A stretch of 32,325 nt of DNA from Akkermansia muciniphila (lineage in GTDB: Bacteria; Verrucomicrobiota; Verrucomicrobiia; Verrucomicrobiales; V1-33), in contig CAMAUV010000049.1 of the NCBI GenBank assembly GCA_945861415.1, forward strand, positions 1 to 32,325, given 5' to 3'. How positions within the stretch are numbered: position 1 is the first letter of the stretch; each line of letters opens with the position of its first letter. The notes under the pieces are model-generated. The model was given only the letters and a program-made list of their open reading frames with translations. It did not search any database and was not told the origin of the DNA. Below, piece by piece: positions 25,198-32,325 of this stretch. Both the position numbers and the translations under genes were made by a program.

Positions 25198-27387
25198 CTA
25201 TCCTTTTCCCTGCTGCTCAAGGGCGCGAAAGAGGTGAAGATTGTCATAACTGATGCTCTTGCCCAGCGCCTCATAGAGCACACCAAGCGAAAAGAGCCCG
25301 TGTTTCGCCGCTGCTTCCCGCATCTCCATTTCCTCGGTGAGGCTGTACAACCGGCGCGGGTCGATATTGATCTTCCCGTACATGATGCCATCGGCTAGAT
25401 GCTTCGTGACTGTGCTGGCGGCCATTCCGGTGCTCTTTGCTATTTCCTCGATGCTCATCCCGTCCCGAAACTTCTGCAGATACAACGCCGGCGGGGAAGT
25501 GCGCTTCGGCCCCTCCATTTGCTGCGCGGGATGCTCATCAGCGAACGGCCGCTGGCCATACTTGTCGATCCATTTTCCCACGGTATCCATGAACTCACGG
25601 CCGAACTCCGACAGCTTCACCGAACCAACGCCGGGAATGCCTAGGAAGTCGGCGGTGCTGCGGGGATAACGGCGGGCCATCCAGCGCAGAGCGACATCGC
25701 TAAAGATGACATAAGGTGGCACGTTGCGGGCATCGGAGAGCGATTTGCGGACTCGGCGAAGTTCGGTGAAGAGGCCCTCGTCGCACTCTATGTCGCCGGT
25801 GCGCTTTTGCGACTTTGTTTTCTGCACCCGCTCTTTGGCCGCTTTGACTGCGGTTTTTGGCGGAGCGTTGATTTGCACGGCCTGACGGCTAAGCAGCACA
25901 CTTCTTCCCGTATCGGTCAGTGACAGCACATGATACTCGCCTGTCTCCGCAGCATAACCGAGGCGCATCATCTCCCGGCCCACGTGAATCCACTCCGTGC
26001 GCGGCGTCTCTTTACCGATTCCCCACGTGCTGAGCTTCTGGTGATTCCACTTCTGTACTTTCTCTGTCTCCTTGCCCACCAGCACATCCACCGCGTGCTG
26101 CAGCCCAGTATCGAAACCGTTTGCCCCCCGGATGCGGAAGAGGCAGGAGAGAAACATCTGCGCCTGCTTGGTGCCGTCGACTCTGGCGCGCGGGTCGATG
26201 CAGGCATCGCAGCCGCCGCAATTCTCATGCGGCCATTTTTCACCGAAGTAGCCTAGCAACGAAATGCGCCGGCAATCGCTGGACTCTGCAAAGTCCGCCA
26301 TCTGCCGGATCTGGCGCTCCTGGATGCGGCGCGCCTGCATGTCCGTCATCTCGTCGAGGAAACGCAAATTGCGGATCACATCGCCACGGGAGAACAGCAG
26401 CACGCACTCGGAGGGGAGACCATCGCGGCCCGCGCGTCCGGTTTCCTGATAGTAACCCTCAATGTTTTTCGGCAGGTCAGCATGAATCACGAAGCGCACG
26501 TCCGGTTTGTTGATGCCCATGCCAAAGGCGACGGTGGCGCACACGACGCGCACCTCGTCGCGAATGAACTTCTCCTGATTCGCCGCACGCACAGGGGCAT
26601 CCAGTCCGGCGTGATAGGGCAGAGCAGGAATACCGGCCTTCATGAGTTCCGCCGCGATACTCTCAGCGGTCTTTCGCGCCTGCACATAGACGATACCGCT
26701 GGCCTCATTCCACTGCTTTACCATGGCCACCACCTGACGCACAGCGCCGTCTTTTGGCAGGATGGTGTAGTTCAAGTTAGGACGGTTGAAGCTGGCTACG
26801 AACACCTCCGGATCTCGAAGGTGAAGCTGCGTGCGGATGTCGTTGCGCACCTGCTGTGTGGCAGTGGCCGTTAGCGCCAGAAACGGCACACCGGGCAACA
26901 CCTCACGCAGCTTCGCCAGTTGGCGGTATTCCGGGCGAAAATCGTGGCCCCATTCGCTGATGCAGTGCGCTTCATCCACCGCGATGGCATTCACTCCCCA
27001 GCGCTGCATGTCCTCAATGAATGCGCCCATCATGATGCGCTCCGGTGCGGCGTAGAGCAAACGGATTTCCCCGGAATCAAGCCTCCGACGGCGATTGTAG
27101 GCCTCGCGTCCCTCCAGGGTGCTGTTGAGAAAAGTCGCCGCCACCCCGCTGGCCAGCAAGGCATCCACCTGGTCCTTCATTAGGGCAATGAGCGGCGACA
27201 CCACCAGCGTGAGCCCGCCGCGAGCGATGGCCGGAAGTTGATAACACAGCGACTTCCCAGCACCGGTCGGCAAGACCGCGAGCGCATCGCGCCCCGCCAA
27301 GGAGGCCTCCATGATCTCGCGCTGCAATGGACGAAATGTGTCGTAGCCGAAGACGGATTTTAGCAGCGGTGGCAACTGTTCGTTCAT
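25198..27387 (-). CDS. recQ: ATP-dependent DNA helicase RecQ
   Basis: 729 residues. Helicase core: FGYDTFRPLQREIMEASLAG (Q-type motif 0), Walker A LPTGAGKSLCYQLPA (39-53), VSPLIALMKDQVDAL, the Walker B box VDEAHCISEWGHDFRPEY (137-154; DEAH), LTATAT, VYVQARKTAE, AFGMGINKPDVRFVIHADLP and YYQETGRAGRDGLPSECVLL. The zinc site follows with Cys372, Cys390, Cys393 and Cys396 (NCGGCDAC). A winged-helix region, an HRDC domain (about 550-620, TELRRVRKSLSDARNVPPYV) and a C-terminal helix-turn-helix region (IEEIAKSTGMAASTVTKHLA) complete it. It unwinds DNA 3'-5' in recombination and fork repair. Its start overlaps the upstream gene by four bases (ATGA), so translation is coupled. Confidence 0.96.
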   Translation of the reverse strand: MNEQLPPLLKSVFGYDTFRPLQREIMEASLAGRDALAVLPTGAGKSLCYQLPAIARGGLTLVVSPLIALMKDQVDALLASGVAATFLNSTLEGREAYNRRRRLDSGEIRLLYAAPERIMMGAFIEDMQRWGVNAIAVDEAHCISEWGHDFRPEYRQLAKLREVLPGVPFLALTATATQQVRNDIRTQLHLRDPEVFVASFNRPNLNYTILPKDGAVRQVVAMVKQWNEASGIVYVQARKTAESIAAELMKAGIPALPYHAGLDAPVRAANQEKFIRDEVRVVCATVAFGMGINKPDVRFVIHADLPKNIEGYYQETGRAGRDGLPSECVLLFSRGDVIRNLRFLDEMTDMQARRIQERQIRQMADFAESSDCRRISLLGYFGEKWPHENCGGCDACIDPRARVDGTKQAQMFLSCLFRIRGANGFDTGLQHAVDVLVGKETEKVQKWNHQKLSTWGIGKETPRTEWIHVGREMMRLGYAAETGEYHVLSLTDTGRSVLLSRQAVQINAPPKTAVKAAKERVQKTKSQKRTGDIECDEGLFTELRRVRKSLSDARNVPPYVIFSDVALRWMARRYPRSTADFLGIPGVGSVKLSEFGREFMDTVGKWIDKYGQRPFADEHPAQQMEGPKRTSPPALYLQKFRDGMSIEEIAKSTGMAASTVTKHLADGIMYGKINIDPRRLYSLTEEMEMREAAAKHGLFSLGVLYEALGKSISYDNLHLFRALEQQGKG

Positions 27388-27926
27388 GGTGCCGCTGCCA
27401 TGGTGAGCCCCTCCAGCCAGAGCGCGACTTCGCCGGGCAAGCCCAACCGGTCAAGTTGCGTGCGGATTTCCTCCTCTGAGGGTTCGCGCAAGTTTTCGTG
27501 TAGCAACTGCTCACTATCGGGCGGCAGTTGCGGCATGGCAAGGCAGGCTATCCGCCAGCAGGCCCACGCACGCCATGTGCGCAGTTTTGCGCGGGGGCCG
27601 CTCATGCGCGTGGCAAGGTGCTGCCAGTGCCGCCGTGGATTTCCTATAAATTGGTCCGGCGTGTGACTTCTCAGGAGCCATGCCACCGCAGCGTAAGGCA
27701 GCGGCCGGGATTCCCGACCCGTTAGGGAGCAGCCCATGGCGCGATTCAGTAGCAGCATTGCGCGGGCAGGAAATCCCTGCAACCACAAGCTCTGAGCGTA
27801 GAGCAGGGCAGTTTCGAAAAAGGCTTCTCTCCGTTCCCCTCCATGAGCCTTGAGGCAGTCTGCATGGAGTTCCGCCGCGGGCACCGGCAGCCAGGGACAT
27901 GGAGCGACATCCGCGGAGGCACTCAT
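27384..27926 (-). CDS. Unknown protein translationally coupled to recQ
   Basis: 180 residues, cytoplasmic, rich in Trp, Ala, Leu and Arg. Readable stretches are ELHADCLKAHGGERREAFFE, TALLYAQSLWLQGFPARAML, GRESRPLPYAAVAWLLRS and GNPRRHWQHLATRMSGPRAK. The repeated helix pattern (ALLYAQSLW, PYAAVAWLL) recalls a TPR-like helical array, but I recognise no named family. Its stop shares bases with the recQ start (overlap of four), and its own start is four bases from the stop of the GYF-domain gene. This tight packing says the three are one operon, and a role near DNA repair or its control is possible (inference). Some verrucomicrobial genomes may carry the same pair; I cannot check. Confidence 0.75.
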   Translation of the reverse strand: MSASADVAPCPWLPVPAAELHADCLKAHGGERREAFFETALLYAQSLWLQGFPARAMLLLNRAMGCSLTGRESRPLPYAAVAWLLRSHTPDQFIGNPRRHWQHLATRMSGPRAKLRTWRAWACWRIACLAMPQLPPDSEQLLHENLREPSEEEIRTQLDRLGLPGEVALWLEGLTMAAAP

Positions 27927-27929
27927 TCG

Positions 27930-28640
27930 CTAAACGGATACCGCCGGCACGGCCAGTACTGACTCTTTCTCCCACGCTTTGTCCCAGCCAAGCCAGACGG
28001 TGAGACTGAGCCAGAAAACCAAATTCAGCAGCACCCAGACCACCACGAGCGCAAACCATGAGCCGATGCTCTGCAGCGCTCTGCCAAGCAGCGGTTCACT
28101 GGCGGTGTCTCGCGCCAGCACTACACGAGACGCCGCCCTTAGCAGGAGGACTCCAAGAGCGCTGAGCACGAAGCCCGCCGCCAGCAGCATGGTGAAATGT
28201 ACCCATGTATAAATCGTAGTGTGCCCCTTTTCCGCGATGGATGCATGCCACGGGAGGTGCTCCGCAATGAATGTGAGACCGCGGTCATACGTATGCCAGC
28301 CTGCCTTACAAACCACTACCATTACCGCAAGGGAAGCCACAAGGCAGATTACCCCGGTAACTCGCAGCCACACCGCATAGCCCGCGAGCGTGCGGGCCAT
28401 TCCGGCAACCGCGCCGCGCACCGCCATGGCATCGGCCGCCGGATGCGGGTGGTCGCTGTCGCGGTCCACACTCGCGGTGAAAAGCTCCGGCTTCACCTCC
28501 CCGCAGGGACGCCAACCGGACATGCCGCGCCGCCAGAGCATCGTCGTGGCACGCAGCGTTCCCCTTGACGCAAGCAGCGGCAACTGCTCTTCGCTGGCGG
28601 CGATGCGCTCGTGTGATTGAGAAAGATAATACCACTGCAT
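27930..28640 (-). CDS. GYF_2-domain membrane protein
   Basis: 236 residues. The N-terminus WYYLSQSHERIAASEEQLPL then TTMLWRRGMSGWRPCGEV matches GYF_2 (DUF4339): W-Y-Y...G-x-L-x2-DTLVWR-x-GM-x-GW-x-P. Three membrane helices follow (about 91-113, 146-170 and 193-218). GYF_2 domains bind proline-rich peptides in eukaryotic relatives; bacterial membrane forms have unknown partners. It is the first gene of the minus-strand group with the unknown protein and recQ. ATG 28640 has TTTTTTAACTC just upstream, and no clear ribosome binding site. The pseudogene of fbp lies 63 bases upstream on the same strand. Confidence 0.8.
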   Translation of the reverse strand: MQWYYLSQSHERIAASEEQLPLLASRGTLRATTMLWRRGMSGWRPCGEVKPELFTASVDRDSDHPHPAADAMAVRGAVAGMARTLAGYAVWLRVTGVICLVASLAVMVVVCKAGWHTYDRGLTFIAEHLPWHASIAEKGHTTIYTWVHFTMLLAAGFVLSALGVLLLRAASRVVLARDTASEPLLGRALQSIGSWFALVVVWVLLNLVFWLSLTVWLGWDKAWEKESVLAVPAVSV

Positions 28641-28703
28641 GAGTTAAAAAAAGAGCGTCTTCTATCACCGGGAAGCGAAGGAAGCAACCCGCGTTCTGAA
28701 TCA

Positions 28704-29349
28704 TCACTTCCGCTCCCGCAAGACTCCCCAGCGAGAGGTAGTGGCCAGATCGACAAGGGTGCCAATGCGCTCATGGATTTCCGTTCCCTCCTCTTTATCA
28801 GCGACCAGGCGCGACCGACCGTATTCCAACACGGTCGTGATCTTCGGGACAGTATCCGCATCGTTCTGGATGACCTCCTCCACAGATTGAAGTGGTGGTG
28901 ATCGGCGAGTGTGACGCGGTCCGGAATCAGGACGAGCGTGCAGCCGCGATCGCCCTACACTTAAGATAAAGCGCCGTCTAGGGTCACCGCATTGCCCACC
29001 TGCATGACGGGGAGTTCCTCCTTCTCCAGTTGCAAGGGGACATGGTCGTTGACAGCGAGTGGGCGCGGGGTGTCCGGAGCGCTGACGGTGCCCATTTCCG
29101 CCGCGATGCGGGCGGCGAATCCCGCGTCGTTGAGCAGGTGAAAGTATGGATTCTTGTCTCCACACGGGCGGCTTTGTCCGCGACAAAATAGCCCTCAAAC
29201 GCCGTCATGCGTTCCGTGCCATGCACATCGCTAACTACGTGGACCACTCCTTTGGGCAGTGTCAACTTTTCCCGGAGCAGAGATGCACGCGACAAAGCGG
29301 GCCGCGCGTCCGGCACAGACCCGGCAAGCATTCGCAGCGGGAACGGCAC
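28704..29349 (-). pseudogene. fbp: Wrecked class III fructose-1,6-bisphosphatase gene
   Basis: The minus strand retains the N-terminus of a class III (Firmicutes-type) FBPase: [20 protein letters not shown], which includes the metal-binding DVHG. It jumps at about 29218 to a part normally several hundred residues later, [16 protein letters not shown] base is missing at about 29153, after which [20 protein letters not shown] and [20 protein letters not shown] follow in another frame. TAA (28961-28963) and TAG (28955-28957) then interrupt it, GDRGCTLVLIPDRVTLA follows, and another base is lost at about 28888 before SVEEVIQNDADTVPKITTVL and the C-terminus ending at 28704. About 215 codons remain of a family length of about 640-670. 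This cannot be a sequencing artefact. Genuine loss of this gluconeogenic enzyme implies another FBPase elsewhere. Confidence 0.88.
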
Positions 29350-29351
29350 GG

Positions 29352-31043
29352 CTATTTCCCGGGCAGTTGATACACCGACTCGAACTCGTCCCCAATAATA
29401 CGCGACATGAGTAGCAGTGACGGGCCGTCGTTAGGAAAGGCCTCCAGCAGCGCGCGGAGCAAGTGGGAGGCCTGCGCCAGCGCACCGGCTTCGCAGTGGG
29501 CTAGCGCGCTTTCGTAGCCCTCAACGAGACTTGCCGTGGAGGTAGCCGGGAAAGGGATGAGTTCATAAAGTTCCACGGGTTCCTCGATGTTGTTTACGCG
29601 CACCCACCCGAGCCTGCGGGTGGAGAACTCGGCACCAGCGCTCGCACGGGTGGCCCCGGTGAGCAGGACGGGAGCCCTGAGGTGCCGCGCGGCACCCTGA
29701 GCGCGACTAGCCAGATTGACCGTGTTGCCCAGAGCCCCGAATTTGAACTTCTGTGGCGTTCCGATGTTTCCCACAAAGGCATCGCCGGAATTGATGCCTA
29801 TGCTGACCGCAGTGTCCTGCACCACGATACCGCGCCATGCTTCATTGAGCGCAGGGAGCGCCTCCATCATGGCGGCAGCGCAACGGCAGGCGCGGATGGC
29901 GTGGTCCGATTGGTCGTGCGGCGCACCCCAGAGCGCCATGATCTGGTCGCCAGTGTAATCGACGAGCACTCCATCCTCCGCCATGACGCAGGCGGACATG
30001 GCGGCGAGCACGGCGCTGAGCCACCCAATGGTCTGCTCGGGACCGAGACGCTCACTGACACAGGTGAAGCCCACGATGTCACAGAAAAGCGTACTCACTT
30101 CTGTGCGGCGCCCGGTGGCTAAGAGTTGCGGATGCCGGCGGAGTTGACGCGCCAGCCTTGGGGTAAAATAGCGCGCAAGTTCCGCCTCCCGCAGGCGCTG
30201 ACGTTCAATACTGCTGTTCACCCGGGCGCGCAGGAGCTTCAAATTCAACGGCCTTGGCAGAAAGTCATCCGCTCCCAACCCGATGCCGCGCACGGCTGCG
30301 GAGTCACCATCCATACCGGATATGAGGATGACCGGAGTGCAGGTGAGCACACCGCAGCAGCGCAGCGCGTCCAGCACTTCAAAGCCGTTCATTTCAGGCA
30401 TTTGGATATCGAGAAGAATGAGGTCAAGTTCCTCCGCCTGCGCCATCCGGAGAGCTTCACAGCCATCGGTGGCCACGGACACACTGTGGCCCTCCCTGCT
30501 GAGAAAACGCGTCAGCATTTCCCGGCTGAGTGCGCTGTCATCGGCCACAAGGATACGCGATGGCAAGGAGGGCTCCGGCGGGGCTTCCGGTCCGGCCGGG
30601 GCATTCAACTCCAGCAAGCGTAGAGAAACATCGCCGGAGGCCATCACATCGCGATTACTGTTAACGGCCGATACACACTCGGAAGCGCTGCGCCGGAGGC
30701 GGCCAATATCCTCGCGCACCTGCTCCGGAAGGGAGGCCTCGTCCGCTGCAAATTCGCAGCGCAGCAGCACATTCTGCAGCAGATTGCGCAGGTCGTGGCG
30801 GATACGGTGCATTTCTTCCTCTGCAGGAATCTGGCTGGACTGAAAATGCCGCGCGCCCAGTTCCTCATGCGCCAGACGGTAGATCTCGCCCACGGCACAC
30901 AGAACGCTCTCCATGTCGCGCTTTACTTCCGGGTGCCCGATTAGGGATTCCAGCACAATCTGCGTGGCCACCGACATGGAATCGGAAAACTCCTCCAGTT
31001 CCGCCCGGAGGCGCGTGGCGCTCACTGGCATGACAGCGCTCAT
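29352..31043 (-). CDS. Receiver-domain class III adenylate/guanylate cyclase
   Basis: 563 residues, cytoplasmic. The first 130 are helical, with an [16 protein letters not shown] motif (79-94) that resembles the His-containing dimerisation helix of histidine kinases but has no ATPase domain after it. Residues about 163-280 are a receiver: [15 protein letters not shown], phospho-Asp212 ([13 protein letters not shown]), ILISGMD; the conserved Lys is replaced by Arg264 (FLPRPLN). Then comes a class III cyclase (about 313-480): [17 protein letters not shown] with metal Asp322, [18 protein letters not shown] with metal Asp366, [16 protein letters not shown], Lys434 (FKFGALGN), and Asn443/Arg447 (NTVNLASR). 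All catalytic residues seem present, so it should make cAMP or a related nucleotide. A short helical tail ([14 protein letters not shown]) ends it. The fbp pseudogene follows two bases later. Confidence 0.92.
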   Translation of the reverse strand: MSAVMPVSATRLRAELEEFSDSMSVATQIVLESLIGHPEVKRDMESVLCAVGEIYRLAHEELGARHFQSSQIPAEEEMHRIRHDLRNLLQNVLLRCEFAADEASLPEQVREDIGRLRRSASECVSAVNSNRDVMASGDVSLRLLELNAPAGPEAPPEPSLPSRILVADDSALSREMLTRFLSREGHSVSVATDGCEALRMAQAEELDLILLDIQMPEMNGFEVLDALRCCGVLTCTPVILISGMDGDSAAVRGIGLGADDFLPRPLNLKLLRARVNSSIERQRLREAELARYFTPRLARQLRRHPQLLATGRRTEVSTLFCDIVGFTCVSERLGPEQTIGWLSAVLAAMSACVMAEDGVLVDYTGDQIMALWGAPHDQSDHAIRACRCAAAMMEALPALNEAWRGIVVQDTAVSIGINSGDAFVGNIGTPQKFKFGALGNTVNLASRAQGAARHLRAPVLLTGATRASAGAEFSTRRLGWVRVNNIEEPVELYELIPFPATSTASLVEGYESALAHCEAGALAQASHLLRALLEAFPNDGPSLLLMSRIIGDEFESVYQLPGK

Positions 31044-31199
31044 GGAAACTGGCAGCGGAGGGTAAACATGAAGAGGAAAGGATTCTACGGTAACTCCCGG
31101 GGACCAAAAGGCGAGCGAAAACCCGGCGCGGAGGCTTTTGAAAAAAACTTTCCCGGGGCATTTCCTTTTGCCGCCGAGCGGGATATGGTCTTTCTTTAT

Positions 31200-31358
31200 A
31201 TGCCTTCCGTTGCATGTTCACTCGCGGCCACCGCGGCGCTTTCCGCCATGTGCACTTCCGCTCAGGCGGAGATTCTTATTATTGGCGATGGCGGCGTGGC
31301 GAGCACCTTCGAAACGGCAGTGGATGAAATTGCGGGGCGCAGTGCCGACGGCAGGTGA
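31200..31358 (+). CDS. Possible short secreted peptide or gene remnant
   Basis: 52 residues from ATG 31200. The start is a plausible signal peptide (CSLAATAALSAMCTSAQA, cleavage after AQA), then EILIIGDGGVASTFETAVDE and a short Arg-rich end before TGA. The rest of a typical exported protein is missing. It may be the 5' remnant of a secreted protein cut off by the event that left the ATPase remnant downstream, or a small secreted peptide, or chance. The frame continues upstream to 31068, which probably is noise. It lies divergent to the cyclase gene. Confidence 0.3.
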   Translation: MPSVACSLAATAALSAMCTSAQAEILIIGDGGVASTFETAVDEIAGRSADGR

Positions 31359-31408
31359 CGCACAGAAGAGCCGGACACCCGGACTGAAGCCCCAAGAGAT
31401 GCAGCGCT

Positions 31409-31984
31409 ATGATGCACCGTGCAGGGCGGCCCTTTCTAGCTTGGGAAACACGTTCCCCCGAACTCAAGTGGCTTTTCCTGCAAACCGAGAATGAAACCCG
31501 CCGAGGAAGGGCCGGCATCATGAAGGCCACCGGATACGACCGGGGCGCATTCGGGCGCAATTCCAAAGTGCTTAAGGGGTGGGCGCGTGCGCAAATCAAC
31601 GTTGCCCCCGCCACCCCCGACAACAATGCGCAAATCGTTATCGCGTCTGGGAAGTGCAATAATTTCGAGGAATTCGCCCCGATTTCCGCTCGCCTCAATC
31701 CGGGCACGTTGCTCTACGAATTGGTCCCTGATTTCGATTTTGAAGCATGGCAGGAATCACTCACAGGAATCATGGAAAAGGCTACAACGGGCAAAGTAAT
31801 TGAGATTCTAAATGCGGGCGGTATGGAGAAGAACGCCGCCATCGTCAAACTCAAGATCGCAGGCATCGGCAGAGACAAAGCCAGCGAACTCATCGCCAAA
31901 GGCGTCACCGAAGTCGACATTGAAGAAATCCAGCACCCGCGCACCGGCAAAAAGCCCGCCGTCTCTCTGTCCCTAAAAAGCTGA
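31409..31984 (+). pseudogene. Remnant of a RepA-like AAA ATPase (mobile-element replication type)
   Basis: The frame encodes 191 residues. ELKWLFLQTENETRR matches the strand before the QTEN motif of RepA-type AAA ATPases on plasmids and integrative elements, but the Walker A part upstream is absent. Immediately after it, with an apparent internal loss, come MKATGYDRGAFGRNSKVLKG, WARAQINVAPATPDNNAQIV, ASGKCNNFEEFAPISARLNP and YELVPDFDFEAWQ, a run I recognise as the C-terminal part of such ATPases (sensor strand, NN-EEF motif, and the DFDFE-W segment). The C-terminus (KASELIAKGVTEVDIEEI) may be an attached helix-turn-helix. Lacking ATP binding, it should be inactive. It is evidence of a former plasmid- or element-borne insertion near the window's right end. 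Confidence 0.6.
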
Positions 31985-32325
31985 TCGCCTCCCCGCCGGG
32001 GAATCTCCCTACCTTCCCAACACCATGGGGAGGCGGGCAGGAAGGAAGATCTCTCAATCCATCTTCCCGGAATCCTCTCGGAACCGGGGAACACCGGGGG
32101 GAACATCACCCCCCACACACTTTGAACTCGTAGATGGTAAGTTAGGTGAGGTGAGCTAGATTTCTGGACCATCAACCGCTAGCAGCCTGTCGGACTTAGC
32201 TCTGGCCTGAAAAACCTGGGGATTATGGGGTGCGGGTGGCCTGTGTGCCTGGATATTATAATGATGTTAGGGAGGGATCGCCTTGGCCCCCGGGCGCAGC
32301 TTGTGCCAACAAAGCACATGGCCGC
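31985..32325. other. Terminal non-coding stretch with a small inverted repeat
   Basis: No gene is recognised in the last 340 bases. CGCCTCCCC (31986-31994) and GGGGAGGCG (32027-32035) are perfect complements with a 32-base loop, and CCCCGCCGGGG at 31991-32001 can form a smaller hairpin; neither has a T-run. The sequence AGCAGCCTGTCGGACTTAGC (about 32182-32201) looks like an insertion-sequence end but I cannot place it. Confidence 0.4.

Noticed and set aside
31986..32035. Inverted repeat CGCCTCCCC/GGGGAGGCG as a terminator
   Set aside because: The loop is 32 bases and no T-run follows, so a terminator role is not supported.

Overview
The window looks like a chromosomal segment of a GC-rich bacterium, most probably of the Verrucomicrobiota (inference from gene content; there is no rRNA gene to test it). 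Pointers are a secreted GDSL-esterase/DUF1080 fusion, a secreted PQQ-type beta-propeller, the tail of a lamin-tail-domain surface protein, a RhaD/SDR-type bifunctional sugar enzyme, and an eno–septum-formation-initiator pair. Most genes are ordinary housekeeping or signalling genes, but the segment also carries several gene remnants.

Layout. 1–383: right end of an IS3-family element, abutting a metal/thiol-flavoured group (402–2314): a small Cys-rich secreted protein, a HupE/UreJ-like membrane protein and an exported rhodanese–HMA fusion, closed by a strong terminator. 2510–3736: a secreted thioredoxin-like gene with an in-frame TGA exactly where the second redox residue of a C-x-C motif would sit; this is either a selenoprotein or a nonsense mutation and is the main candidate for something new. 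3753–4052: frameshifted DUF2293 gene. 4082–5864: DeoC/LsrF-type aldolase and DNA polymerase III delta'. 5931–6030: small SRP RNA. 6102–7430: Fur-family regulator, rhodanese and a secreted double YHS/TRASH-like protein, in tandem. 7825–9798: bifunctional aldolase/dehydrogenase. 10193–12896 (minus): GDSL–DUF1080 protein, small coiled-coil protein, a short direct-repeat block and a cysteine desulfurase. 12942–14162: PQQ-like propeller. 14244–18249 (minus): DUF3820 protein, unknown protein and a 1042-residue hybrid histidine kinase with two receivers. 18286–18978: lamin-tail remnant. 18981–21550: spermidine-synthase-like protein and aspS. 21860–21988: a 43-codon echo of the aspS 3' end. 22055–28640 (minus): GYF-domain membrane protein, unknown protein, recQ, iron alcohol dehydrogenase, enolase, FtsB/DivIC-like protein. 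28704–29349: wrecked class III fructose-1,6-bisphosphatase gene. 29352–31043 (minus): receiver–nucleotide cyclase. 31409–31984: remnant of a RepA-like AAA ATPase of a mobile element.

At least four gene remnants (DUF2293, lamin-tail, fbp, RepA-like), the aspS echo and the IS end mark this as a segment with repeated past insertions, deletions and decay. No CRISPR array, rRNA or convincing tRNA gene was seen. All homology statements come from reading motifs by eye, not from database searches.
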